DNA from: Tamarix chinensis
Lineage: Eukaryota; Streptophyta; Magnoliopsida; Caryophyllales; Tamaricaceae
Direction: 5' to 3'
DNA length: 64,000 nt
NCBI GenBank assembly: GCA_030549775.1
Contig: CM060174.1
Location: 53,508,707 to 53,572,706, forward strand
Each line of letters opens with the position of its first letter. Position 1 is the first letter of the stretch. Below are positions 1-9,512 of the stretch, piece by piece. The notes below the pieces were generated by a model, which had not been told where the DNA came from, did not search any database, and worked only from the letters and a program-made list of their open reading frames with translations. Both the position numbers and the translations under genes were made by a program.

Positions 1-471
1 CATTTCATCAAAAAAGAAAAGAAAAGAAAAAAGAAGAAGAAGAAGATGTCATGTCACCATAAGGTGCATTTGGACCCAGCACACAAACACTTTTTTATCT
101 GCCCCACCGATGAAATTGACATTGAATTCAAAGTTGAGACTGGCACTACATAGCATCTAGTCAGACAGAAAACCAGTCAGGATGGAAGACTGAGTTGGAA
201 CAGCAAAAATATGTTAATGGAGGTTTCTAACAAAAATCAATGAGCATGGCTAAACACTATTGTTCTCGTAAATCCAAGTATCAATTTCTGTTATGTATCC
301 ATCCAAAGGGTAAATGCACGTAACACAATTAAGGAGATATCCCATGAGCGTGGGACCAAGCATCCAATGAGCAAAGTTGGCTTGGTAGCACTGGGAGCTA
401 AATTAAATTAGCTGAGCAGTGTAGCTATACATGTACAATAAGTTGGAATCTAACCGAGTAAAAGCAATTAC
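1..471 (-). other. Partial intron 3 of LSM12
   Basis: The donor at 471 reads GTAATT on the minus strand, directly after exon 3. No sequence resembling the expected next exon (LPVRWDKT-like) was found on the minus strand down to base 1, so this is taken as intron that continues outside. It holds a purine-rich run at about 11-46 (AAAAG then AAG repeats) and nothing else that I can name. Confidence 0.7.
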
Positions 472-1121
472 GTTTTGGACAATGCATCAAAGATGTTCTG
501 TGCCTCGGCTGTTACACCAACGCCCATCCGCTCCGCTTCCATCTCCGCTTGCCTGCAATTAGCAATATTCCCAAATCAAATTTAAAAAGTCAGTCAAAGA
601 CTCAAAGGAGCACGGAATAAATCCAAATGACATAAAAGAAAATTGACAATCATCTTCCACCAGCGCCTATGGAGCAGGAGCAAAAAGGAATCAGCTACCT
701 CATCGCAGAATCTTCCCTAGCTTGAAGACTATTCAGATCAAGATAACAATTTTTCGTATCAAGAGGATCGTCAGCTTGACCCAACAAGGTGAACTCTTTA
801 ATGTAATTAGCCTTCAATATCCTTATATTTCTTCGGGGTCCGGATTTCAGACCCTCTTGTAGATACAAACACGCGTTAAGGAATTAACTTAAAGAAGCAA
901 TAACAGGAGTTTAAATTACAGCCAGAAAAAATAACCTGGGATTCAATCAAATTATACAAAAGAAATCAGATAGGTAAAGCAATTAAAAGGATATGAAGGA
1001 CTAGGATGTTGGACGGACGGTCGAAAGTTATTACTTGGCCTTCGAACTCGTCTCCCAGAGTGGTCTTGATGGACAACACGCACCCGATTGCGATTTCTTC
1101 ACCGCTTGCATCCATCGACAT
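472..1121 (-). CDS. LSM12: LSM12 homologue, exons 1-3 (3' end outside window)
   Basis: LSM12 proteins carry an N-terminal LSm-like RNA-binding domain and a C-terminal anticodon-binding-like (AD) domain; in animals they partner ataxin-2, while the plant role is poorly defined. Exons read 1121-995, 858-699 and 552-472, with phases that join exactly (127, 160 and 81 nt). The product starts MSMDASGEEIAIGC and contains LGDEFEGQVITFDRPSNILV, SGPRRNIRILKANYIKEFTL, LGQADDPLD and GVGVTAEAQNIFDALSKT, all hallmark plant LSM12 stretches recalled from the family. About 122 of the roughly 180 usual residues are visible; the AD-domain remainder should lie to the left of base 1. Intron 1 is U12-type AT-AC; intron 2 (698-553) is GT-AG, ending TTGCAG. 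A second in-frame ATG lies two codons downstream (1115). If intron 3 were retained, translation would stop at TAA 470-468. Low stop density and intact phases suggest a live gene. Confidence 0.93.
859..994 (-). other. U12-type (minor spliceosome) AT-AC intron 1 of LSM12
   Basis: Read on the minus strand, exon 1 ends GTCCTTC and the intron opens ATATCCTTTT, matching the U12 donor consensus. Near its other end is TTCCTTAAC (883-875), the U12 branch-site consensus, and the intron closes GTATCTAC. Joining C to AA makes a Gln codon and restores the conserved LSM12 stretch ILVxQEGxKSGPRRN. No GT-AG alternative joins the same frame with this fit. Intron length is 136 bp, with about 17 nt from the branch A to the 3' splice site. 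Confidence 0.92.
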
Positions 1122-1535
1122 TGTTAATTTGGTACAGCGCTCTACTTTGCAGTCCTAAATGCCACTGCATGTAAGCAGCCCCAGAGCCCCATTATATTAG
1201 CAGCGGACAACAAAGTAAAGCCCCCAGAGACTGACCCGACATCCGACCCGCATGAGGTGACCTCGTCCTATAAAATTTGGAAAAAATTATTCATTTAAAC
1301 TAGCAGCTGATGTATAAAAAACTATTTTCGTTCTGTGGAAAACTTTTTCTACCTAAATTACCCTTACTCAATTTATCTCTCTGTCTCTCTCATCATCGCA
1401 GCATCATCTCACCAAAGGTACTTTTTTATTTGTTAAACCGTATCAATGAGAAGGAATTTATCAACCAGCGACGGTGGGGAGAAAAAGGAAGCGGCCACTA
1501 GGCAACCGGGAGTAGGTGGATCGGATTGGCGTTGA
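1122..1535. promoter_or_regulatory. LSM12 leader/promoter region, possibly divergent
   Basis: The minus-strand leader upstream of the LSM12 ATG contains several upstream ATGs (for example near 1252) and no strong minus-strand TATA box. On the plus strand there is a canonical TATAAAA at 1269-1275. A CT-rich stretch follows at about 1375-1420 and ends in CCAAAG|GTACTT, like a spliced 5' leader. Whether a rightward transcript exists is inference; the short open frame at 1310-1501 matches no family I know. Confidence 0.3.
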
Positions 1536-2175
1536 GGGGGAGCGGCAAAACACACCTTTGGTGAGAGGGTAGGATCGACAGAATGTAGGGTTATTTATAA
1601 ATGGGTCCGGATAAATAATTTTGCTTGGATCGACCGATTATTTTAAGTTTCGACTGAATTGGTATTTCAGTCTTCTAGCCGAATTTTGTTTCCAAAGTAA
1701 AAAAGAAATCTATCATTAACCAATTCCGATTTAATTATATCTTTGGATCTGACCTAAAATTTTATTAATATTTTATCCAAAAATAATTTTTTTAATATAA
1801 AAAATATATAATTAATTGATTTTGGTCCTAGCCAATCCTAGATTGGTAATTCTAGGCCAGTCCTAGCCCGATCTTCAGTCCAAACTTCAAAAAATTTCGA
1901 TTGTTAATTGAGTTCTAGTCCAGTCTAGGTCCATCCGGTCTAATAGGATCGATCGAATGTGTCAATACGGAGGGAGGGGATCGGCAAAATATGCAGTTGG
2001 TGTGGAGGACTAATCGATAAAATTTAACATTGCAAGGGGGTTGGGTTTGGCTAAATATGTTGTTGATGCGGGGTTTGATCGACAGAATTTACCGTTGCGA
2101 GGGGCTTGGGATCGGCACGGCAAAACATGCCATTAGTAAGAGGTTGGATCAATAGAAAATGTCGTTGGGTGGGGA
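1536..2175 (+). repeat. Interrupted ~65-bp minisatellite
   Basis: Units of about 65 bp with a GATCGGCAAAAYATG core and a following GATCGACAGAATTTA core occur in tandem at 1979-2044, 2045-2109 and 2110-2175, with a related partial unit at 1536-1586. The stretch 1587-1960 between them is unrelated and is flanked by a near-identical 16-bp repeat, AGGATCGACAGAATGT (1571-1586) and AGGATCGATCGAATGT (1945-1960). That could be a target duplication, or simply two repeat units flanking an insertion. Confidence 0.6.
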
Positions 2176-2230
2176 AATTTGTTGATTTTATTAGGTATGT
2201 AGATTATATATGTTTATATTTTAATTATAT

Positions 2231-2590
2231 TGATTATATCTAGATTTGGCTATAACTTTATTAGATCTATTTATATTTATATTAGATTTATTTGATTTGT
2301 TAATTTTTGCGAAAATTTTTGGATTATATCTAGATCAAGTTATAATTTTATTAGATCCATTTATATTTTTAATAGATTTATTTGATTTGTTAATTTTTGT
2401 AGAATATTTTGGATTATATCTAGATCTAGTTACAATTTATTAGATCTATTTATATTTTTATTAGATTTATTTAAGTTGTTAATTTTTGTAGAATATTTTG
2501 GATTATATCTAGATCTAGTTATAATTTTATTAGATATATTTATATTTTTATTAGATTTTTTTAATTTGTTAATTTTTGCATAAAATTTTG
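2231..2590 (+). repeat. 90-bp minisatellite, four tandem copies
   Basis: Copies start at 2231, 2321, 2411 and 2500 with the anchor GATTATATCTAGAT and share TTTATTAGATCTATTTATA and TTTGTTAATTTTTG. The period is 90, 90 and 89 bp. The 65-residue open frame across it (2246-2443) is just a translated repeat (LLDLFIFxLDLFDLLIF twice). The units are extremely AT-rich. Confidence 0.9.
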
Positions 2591-3198
2591 GAAAAAATTT
2601 AGTAGGGGTAATAGTTTCGGGAATTTTGTTTTCAATACTTTAGTAAAAAAGCACTAATAGATAAGTAAGAGATTCAGTAATAACAAATAATGTTAGTAAA
2701 AGGTTTTGTTAAAAACTACCGATGGGAAGGGTTTTTAAAGATACTACCGGTAATTAAATGATTGAATATATTTGTTTTTATATTATGCTAAACTACTACT
2801 AGTAAGTAATAAATTTATTATTGATGTATTTTGACTTTATAAATATTTAGTTGTTATTTTAATAAATACAAATAGATGATTAGTTTAAGAAATTATATAA
2901 CTTTAAAGGTGTTAGGATATATAAATGTTTAAATAGTTGTTATATAAATATTAGCTTTATTAAGATTTGTGTACAATTACTTTATAATGGTGGATATTTA
3001 CAATTTTTGTTGAGTTTGTTATATTATATAATTTTTGATAGGTTGCTATTTTAATAATATATTTCAACAACTTGTTTATAAGATTATATAAATTTTCTTT
3101 AAATATGTGAACATTTTTTATGACCAAAGCTATAAAATAAGTTGAACGTTGTTGTAAAAATTAATATAAAAGGTAATAGATCATTAACTTTTTTAGTT
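2591..3198. other. AT-rich spacer
   Basis: No coding signal, terminal repeats or RNA gene were recognised. It is the pre-insertion site of the LINE that follows. Confidence 0.6.
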
Positions 3199-3214
3199 AT
3201 AAGGTTAGGTATAT
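3199..3214 (+). repeat. Left target-site duplication of the LINE
   Basis: ATAAGGTTAGGTATAT, identical to 5749-5764, directly abutting the poly(T) end of the LINE. Confidence 0.93.
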
Positions 3215-3324
3215 TTTTTTTGATAGTTCGGTGAAGAGAACCACCCATACGGAAACAAAAGAAAATAAATAAGAGAAACAAAACAGTAACTAAGGACCAA
3301 CATGGTCACGCCCTAACGCACCAA

Positions 3325-3897
3325 TCACAAGAAGGCCTGGATATTGTGGACCACTTCATCAGCTCTGTATGGAAAATTCTTCTTTTGAACCTTGATCCAG
3401 AACCCAATTCTAGATTTGATGACCATAATCATCCACCTTACACAGATGTTTTGATTATTAAATACTATCTTGTTCTTGAACTCCCATATAGTTCCCACTA
3501 TTGCATAAAAAGTTGATCTCCATATTTCACCCTTCAATCCTCTTCTTCTTTCCCCTAGCCAAGCATTAGAGTTGTCCCAGACTAACCTTGGCATCACCCA
3601 TGTGCAGCCAAGCCACTCACAAATCTCATACCATACCTTCCCCGCCACGTTGCAATGTAGAAAAACATGATCAACCAATTCCTGTTCCGACTTACAAAAC
3701 GGGCACCCCGACTCCCTAATATCCATAATTTGAAGCCTGGCCAACATGTCTCTTGTGTTGAGTCTATTCTGGACCGCAAACCACGAGATCAGTTCAATCA
3801 TTGGTGGCGCTATACCTCTCCAAATCAAGCTAAGTGACCTATTGCTCAAGCTATCCCCATGAGTTCTTTGATACGCGGCAGAGCAGAACGAACTCAC
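3325..3897 (-). pseudogene. LINE zf-RVT C-terminal domain
   Basis: The frame contains WFAVQNRLNTRDMLARL followed by CPFC...VDHVFLHC, the Cys/His cluster of the zf-RVT domain found at the C-terminus of plant LINE ORF2, then a WYEICEWLG stretch. The 110 bases after its stop form the LINE 3' UTR, ending in the short poly(A). It is read from the same minus strand as the RT fragments. Confidence 0.92.
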
Positions 3898-3946
3898 CTA
3901 ATATCCCCCTGTTTCGTCAAAAGCCCACCTAATCATATCCTTTTTC

Positions 3947-4912
3947 TCATAGCTCAAACCAACTTGCTTGATCATACTCTCCAATAGATCCATCTGATTC
4001 TTTTCCCACATAAAACAGCCTCCTTCTCCACGGCAAGTGCCAACTCCACTGAGCTCCATCCCACTCCCCCATTTCAGCCACCTTTCCTCCTTGCTCGTCG
4101 GATATCAAAAACAATCTCGGAATCATATTCCTTAACAGTCCCTGCCCTGTCCAGTTATCATGCCAAAACCGAAAACTTATTATGTTACCAATCGCGACCT
4201 TGAACCCTGAGTTAAGAACAGGATCCGCTCGCCCAGCCTCCACAATTTCCGCCCACAGTGACCACCCATGATTACGACCCTGCGTCTCTAGCTGTCCAAA
4301 GTGATCCCCCGAATAAATCGACGAGATAATCCTCTTCCATGACATGTCATCAACTGTATAAAACCTCCACCACCATTTGAATAACAAAGCATTATTCCTC
4401 GTGACAAGATCCCCCAAACCCAATCCACCTAGTGCTTTAGGACGCTGAATGATACTCCATCTGACTAAAGGCAAGCTCTTTCTATTTCCATTACTGCTCC
4501 AGAAAAAGCTCCTCTGGATGCTAATGATTTCCTTCACTACCCCTTTTGGAATTCTGAAGATGCTCATGTAGTACATCGGAAGACTGTTCAAGACACTTTT
4601 GATCATAACTAACCTCCCTACCCTTGAAAGAACTTTCGCTTTCCACCCCGCCAATCTCTGCTTAATATTTTCCACCACAGGCTTCCACACTTGGGTCTTC
4701 TGTGTATTCGCTCCCAACGGCAACCCCAGGTAACTAATAGGAAGAGAGTTGATCTTACATTTCATAATTTCTGCTGCCTCCTTCTGAAACTGATCATCCA
4801 CACCAAGACCTATGAGCTCGGACTTAGAAAAATTCACATTCAGCCCCCGACAGTAAAAAGAAGCAATCAAGCAACCTTCGTCAATTTCTAATATTATCCA
4901 GGTTTGGAGCAT
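3947..4912 (-). pseudogene. LINE ORF2 connection region after RT
   Basis: It continues the RT product in a shifted frame. NFSKSELIGLGV, INSLPISYLGLPLGA, RVGRLVMIKSVLNSLPMYYM and QRPKALGGLGLGDL are typical of the segment between RT and zf-RVT in plant LINEs. A second frameshift or stop separates it from the zf-RVT part at about 3900-3947. Confidence 0.93.
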
Positions 4913-5748
4913 AGAAAATCATAGTGTCATCTGCGAACTGAAGATGTGTCACCTCACACTTATCTCTCCCCACTTCTACACCATGAATTAAATCGTTATC
5001 CACACCTCTTTTGACCAGCTGGCTAAAAGCCTCGACCGCCAGCACAAACAAAAAGGGGGAGATAGGATCCCCTTGCCTAAGACCCCTTCCCATCCTAAAA
5101 GGCTTGGATGGGGAACCATTAACAAGGATTGAGATGCTCGCTGTTGAGATACATTCCTTTATCCATTCTCTGAAAGTAACCCCGAATCCCATAATACTCA
5201 GAATACAATCCACGAAATCCCATTTGATACTATCATATGCCTTCTCGAAGTCAAGTTTTATCATTACCCCTTTCGACCCCTTCCTTTTTTTACACCACTG
5301 CACAACCTCATTAGCAATCAGCGCACCATCCAGAATGCTTCTTCCTTGTATGAAAGCTGACTGAGAGTCACTCACCAACCCATCAACCACCTGTTTCAAC
5401 TTAGAAGCCAGAATCTTCGATATCACTTTGTAGATACACCCAACTAGGCTAATAGGTCTGAACTGACTAACCTCTTCGGCCTTATCCACTTTGGGGATGA
5501 GAGTGATCAAAGTGGTATTAAGAGCAGGCAATAACCTCCTGGATCAAAAGAACTCAAGGACAGACTCCGTGAACTCCTCCCCTATTACATCCTACATCTT
5601 CCAAATGAACACCATATGGTACCCATCATACCCTGGAGCTTTAAGGGGCTCACAGGACCAAACCGCTTTCCGCACCTCCTCCCCCGTGGGTTCTCTGTCC
5701 AAATCCAAACTCTGCTCCTTTGACATCCTATGGAATCCATCGGAAAAA
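4881..5748 (-). pseudogene. LINE reverse transcriptase domain (broken)
   Basis: The open part (5531-4881) has the ordered RT motifs LITLIPKVD, FRPISLVGCIYKVISK, SDSQSAFIQGRSILDG, KLDFEKAYDS, GLRQGDPISPFLF and the catalytic FADD (FADDTMIF). Upstream in the same frame, APGYDGYHMVFIWKM continues the usual N-terminal RT lead-in but meets two stops (TAG near 5589 and TGA near 5545). The frame is lost after FYAPNLDN near 4890, where the reading continues in another frame. This is a dead copy of a plant L1-like ORF2. Confidence 0.93.
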
Positions 5749-5764
5749 ATAAGGTTAGGTATAT
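5749..5764 (+). repeat. Right target-site duplication of the LINE
   Basis: ATAAGGTTAGGTATAT, identical to 3199-3214. It abuts the truncated 5' end of the LINE. Confidence 0.93.
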
Positions 5765-6504
5765 ATATATATATCTCTGACTATCATAATGTGAGTTGAT
5801 ATTATAATATCTAACAACTGACCAATGTATTTACTTTTTATTTCTGTGATGACTATTTACCTATAATTCATATACTTAATTTTAATCGATGTAGTTTTAT
5901 TATTGAAATTCAAATGAGTTGCAAACAAGACAAAGTACTAAATAAGACAGAAGGGCATCCTTTTACTGTTTATTCACGACGTAATATAAATTCTATAGAA
6001 CAACTTGTTCTGATGTCTTGTATAAAAAGTCTTGAAAAAACACTTACTAGAGTATTACGACGAGGTAAAAATGCTAGCCAACAAGAACCGAACAAAGCTG
6101 CATAACAACAAGAATATAAAGAAGCTCTCAAACAACCAAAGCCTAGTCATCAAACTCCTACAATTCTAACATTTGCTAACTAGCCAAGTCGTCCATCATT
6201 TATAGCCGATTTGGAATTTCCATTATCTACATAATATGTAAATCTTCTTACATCACTAACATCGACTGACATGGGAGTACCATCATCCTTAGCCCACCCA
6301 ACTGTTGTGGGTAGTTATAGATCATCATTAGATTTGCCAGCAACATTAAGCCACATGATTGATCATTCATCCTCATCAACATATGTACGTCATGATAATA
6401 ATGATGATGATAGAGATGATGATGATGACAGGGATGTTAGTAATGCTAGAGAAAGTTAAAGGAGTACACAGCAGAAGGATGGATAGTACTTTCTTGTGCC
6501 ATGT
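5765..6504 (+). other. Spacer with Asp-rich open frame
   Basis: A 62-residue open frame (6271-6459) ends in an Asp-rich tract (DDDRDDDDDRD), and a 63-residue frame lies at 5914-6105. Neither matches a family I recognise. Because they precede the Plant Mobile Domain remnant in the same orientation, they may be its upstream part, but this is only positional inference. Confidence 0.3.
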
Positions 6505-7930
6505 CTTGGAGGTCTAATGATTCTCAATTTGATCGCAAGCTTTGGCGGTTATGCCACTTTAGATTTATGGTTCAGGAAGGTACTTATAGCATATTTATTA
6601 TTTTTTATTTCATGTCTAAGTTGATGGTCATCCATTATATTTAGAGATGGCAGCCAACACATATGGTTAAATAATTGGTGTATTGGGTGTCTTATTTGGG
6701 ATGAAAGATGAGCAAGTGAATGAAGTGACTCGAAAGGATGGGTTTCCATTTAAATGGCTACAAGAAGTATATGAAGCATACTAGTTAGAGAACGAATCAA
6801 AAGCAATTGGGTACCTATTATAGTTGATTGACCTATTATTATTTATCAATAATTCAGTTGATAAAGTCAATCTGTATTATATCCTATTTCTCCAAGATCT
6901 TAGGAATGTTGAAAGTTATACATTGGGTGTAGCCACACTTGCATTTTTATATCGATGGCTTGGTATGGCTTCTTAAGCTTACACTGCTCAAATGTCAGGA
7001 TGTGTCACTCTATTATAGGTAATTTTATAATTATCATATATATAGTAAATAATTAGATTCATTAGTTATAAGTCTAACAAATAAATATTATAACAGATGG
7101 AGATTTATGAATACTTTCCATGCTTTAGAGTAGAATGATGCGATTATGATCCAAACCAACTCCATTGTATGAGGTGGTTTTATGAACATAAATTTGACAA
7201 TAAATTAGAGACGCTCGAGTACTTTCGAGCTAAGATTGATCTTATACTTGCGTCAAAGGTATACTCAAATTATCATATTCTTACTATATTTATTATAGCG
7301 ATATCCGTATTTAGTTTATGTTTTTTTGTGACAGGTTATTTGGGATCCATACATAATAGTTGATCTGTATAGGCATTGTCATATGGCATTATATCGCGCT
7401 TGTTTACACTGTTTGAAGAAAGCGGAATTGTATATCCTAGATAGAGTGACATGCCAATTTGGATATACACAAGTGATCCCTAAAGAGCCTATCAAGTCCA
7501 CTAGGAACACGTGCAGATGGCATTTCCTCAAGAAACATAAAGTTCATTATGCATGCATACTTAGATAATAGTTTTTTAGGCGTGAACACATATTGAGCCT
7601 AGATGTTTTCAAACCATTAGCTCAATACCAATGGGATTTGGCTCATAACTATATGGATTGGTATGTTCCTAGAACTCATAGGTATGTATAAGCAACAATA
7701 TAGAAATATTTGGCTGGATATCCAAATGGTGAGCATGAAATTACAACCAAAAGATGCATTAACGAAGCACATAAAACTCTTCATCATTTATATTGGAGAG
7801 ATAAGCCAACTCTAAATTACCAACATCTAGTTACATGAATTGAAAATATTGTGCATGATTTAGGAGTTATTATACCTGGGCATGGGTGTGGGCCTATGCA
7901 TGAGCGTGGGCATGGGCATTTGTATTGAGC
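6505..7930 (+). pseudogene. Plant Mobile Domain (MAIN/MAIL-like) remnant with introns
   Basis: The domain is found in plant MAIN/MAIL proteins and in some MULE and Ty3 elements. Pieces in order are IASFGGYATLDLWFRK, GFPFKWLQEVYEAY, SYTLGVATLAFLYRWLG, MEIYEYFPCF, VIWDPYI, MALYRACLHCLKKAELYILD and RVTCQFGYTQVIP, then WYVPRTHRY; a Gly/His-rich end (PGHGCGPMHERGHGHLY) closes it. GT-AG junctions fit at about 6580-6644, 7019-7096 and 7259-7334, so it was not reverse-copied from spliced mRNA. Many in-frame stops (for example Gln to TAG just before 7019) mark it as dead. Whether it was a host gene or transposon cargo cannot be decided here. Confidence 0.75.
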
Positions 7931-8512
7931 TTGACTTATTACTATATGGTTATGTAATTTGATTAAAATATGTTTGTTACAATTATAGAATGTAGTTTTT
8001 ATTTTATTTAATGATTAATAAAATATCATCCAGCCCACATTAAACACAGTGAACATTGAGATACATAAGTTGAACAACATACAAGTATATCCAAGAACCA
8101 TAGATCGGATACTTAAGCTATTATGGAATGATAACAAGGAAATAAACACAAATTGGAAAATTTTCATCATGTAGATGTTTCAAAGGTCAAATACAAATAA
8201 ACTAAGAAAGAATTACAATAATTCTAGATAAAAGTTAAGTCTGAAGATAAAGGATATGGTTATTGTGTGCCATCATATACCAAAGAGTGTCATTGTTGAA
8301 ATCTTGAAGAATATAGCGTATTCCATATTGAAACGCTGCTATCACAATATTTGTTCTAATTTACATGTAGTGGTGGAAGTGAAAAATTGCCAAAATGATA
8401 TACATGTCAAAAAATAATAATTATAAGATCTGGCATTGATATAATATTGATATGAAAAAAAAAGCTTAAGAAAACCCACATATGGATATATAGGGACTTA
8501 TGTCGCGCAAAA
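7931..8512. other. AT-rich spacer
   Basis: No feature recognised. It ends at the TG of the next LTR. Confidence 0.5.
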
Positions 8513-9512
8513 TGTAATACCTCACTTTTTAGAGCCCTTAATGTGTGTTAGTATAAGTGTTTAATGGTGATCTTAGTGGGTTTGATATTATTTTAGAAGT
8601 GTGTTTAAGAATGGTATGGTTCTTAGATAAGCTTCATTGGACTAAGAAAAATATTTTCTTTTATTGAGAGGGACCATTGGACTCGTTTGTTCATTAAAAT
8701 TTGATTTCTAGAAACCATCAAACAATCGACTGGTTTGGGCATCAGCTGGCTAGTTTAACTAATCTAGTTATTCTTCAAACTCAATTTTTATTGAGAATAT
8801 TTTCCCAAAATTTTGGCAATGTCATAACTATGTTTTGAATAATTTGTTTTCAATTTTTACAAAACTTCTAAACCTAATTAGTCTATTTTGTCTATTTTCA
8901 ACGGATTCATGAGAGAGGAATTCACGAGCATTCACTTCCATACCGTCAACTCATTTGTCTAGTTTTTCCCTATTTTCTCTCTCTTCTACAAGATTCTTGA
9001 GTGAATTATCTGCAACTACAACTTTAGTAGATTTTTTGAGCTTCTATTCTCGTCCAATTGTATCATCATACCCTTCCTTTATTTGAAATTCTAAGGCATG
9101 TTGCCTAAAACCCTGAAGTTTCACTAAACCAGCTCAAGGTTGAAATGTCAACCTTGAAACTTCAAAAAACTACACTTCAAATCTTTAATTCAGACTGGGG
9201 TTTGGGAGTCTCAATTTATATACTCCCTCACCCTTCTCCTTATAATAGAACCCTCGATGATTTGAACCCAAAGTCTTTAGTTTTTTCTCTTCTTCCCAAA
9301 CCTTTGAACTTCACATTGGTTTTAACATTCACCCTCCCCTATGGTTGTGTCTTGATCATCTCTTCCTCTAATAATCCTCTTCCTAGCTCCTTCTTGTTTT
9401 AATTTTAAACAAGATAGAGTTAGATTGGAGAAGAGAGTGAGGGTTAAATTTCACCCCTGACACTCTGTTTTTCCATTTGAAATGTGTGTTTTCTCTAATT
9501 TCCACTCTTAGG

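Larger units (their letters stand above)
3215..5748 (-). mobile_element. 5'-truncated L1-type LINE with target-site duplication
   Basis: The element is flanked by the same 16-bp word, ATAAGGTTAGGTATAT, at 3199-3214 and 5749-5764. Directly inside the left copy is a run of T (to 3221), the poly(A) tail of a minus-strand insertion. The body encodes the reverse transcriptase, the connection region and the zf-RVT end of a plant LINE ORF2. The endonuclease and ORF1 are absent, as in a 5'-truncated target-primed insertion. Stops and frameshifts show it is dead. Confidence 0.95.

Noticed and set aside
1..470. Search for LSM12 exon 4 inside the window
   Set aside because: No minus-strand reading resembles the expected LPVRWDKT stretch, so the exon is assumed to lie beyond base 1.
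1310..1501. 63-residue open frame beside LSM12
   Set aside because: No recognisable motif; the composition follows the CT-rich leader and it has no upstream support as a gene.
5011..5364. 117-residue plus-strand frame
   Set aside because: Antisense shadow of the LINE reverse transcriptase.
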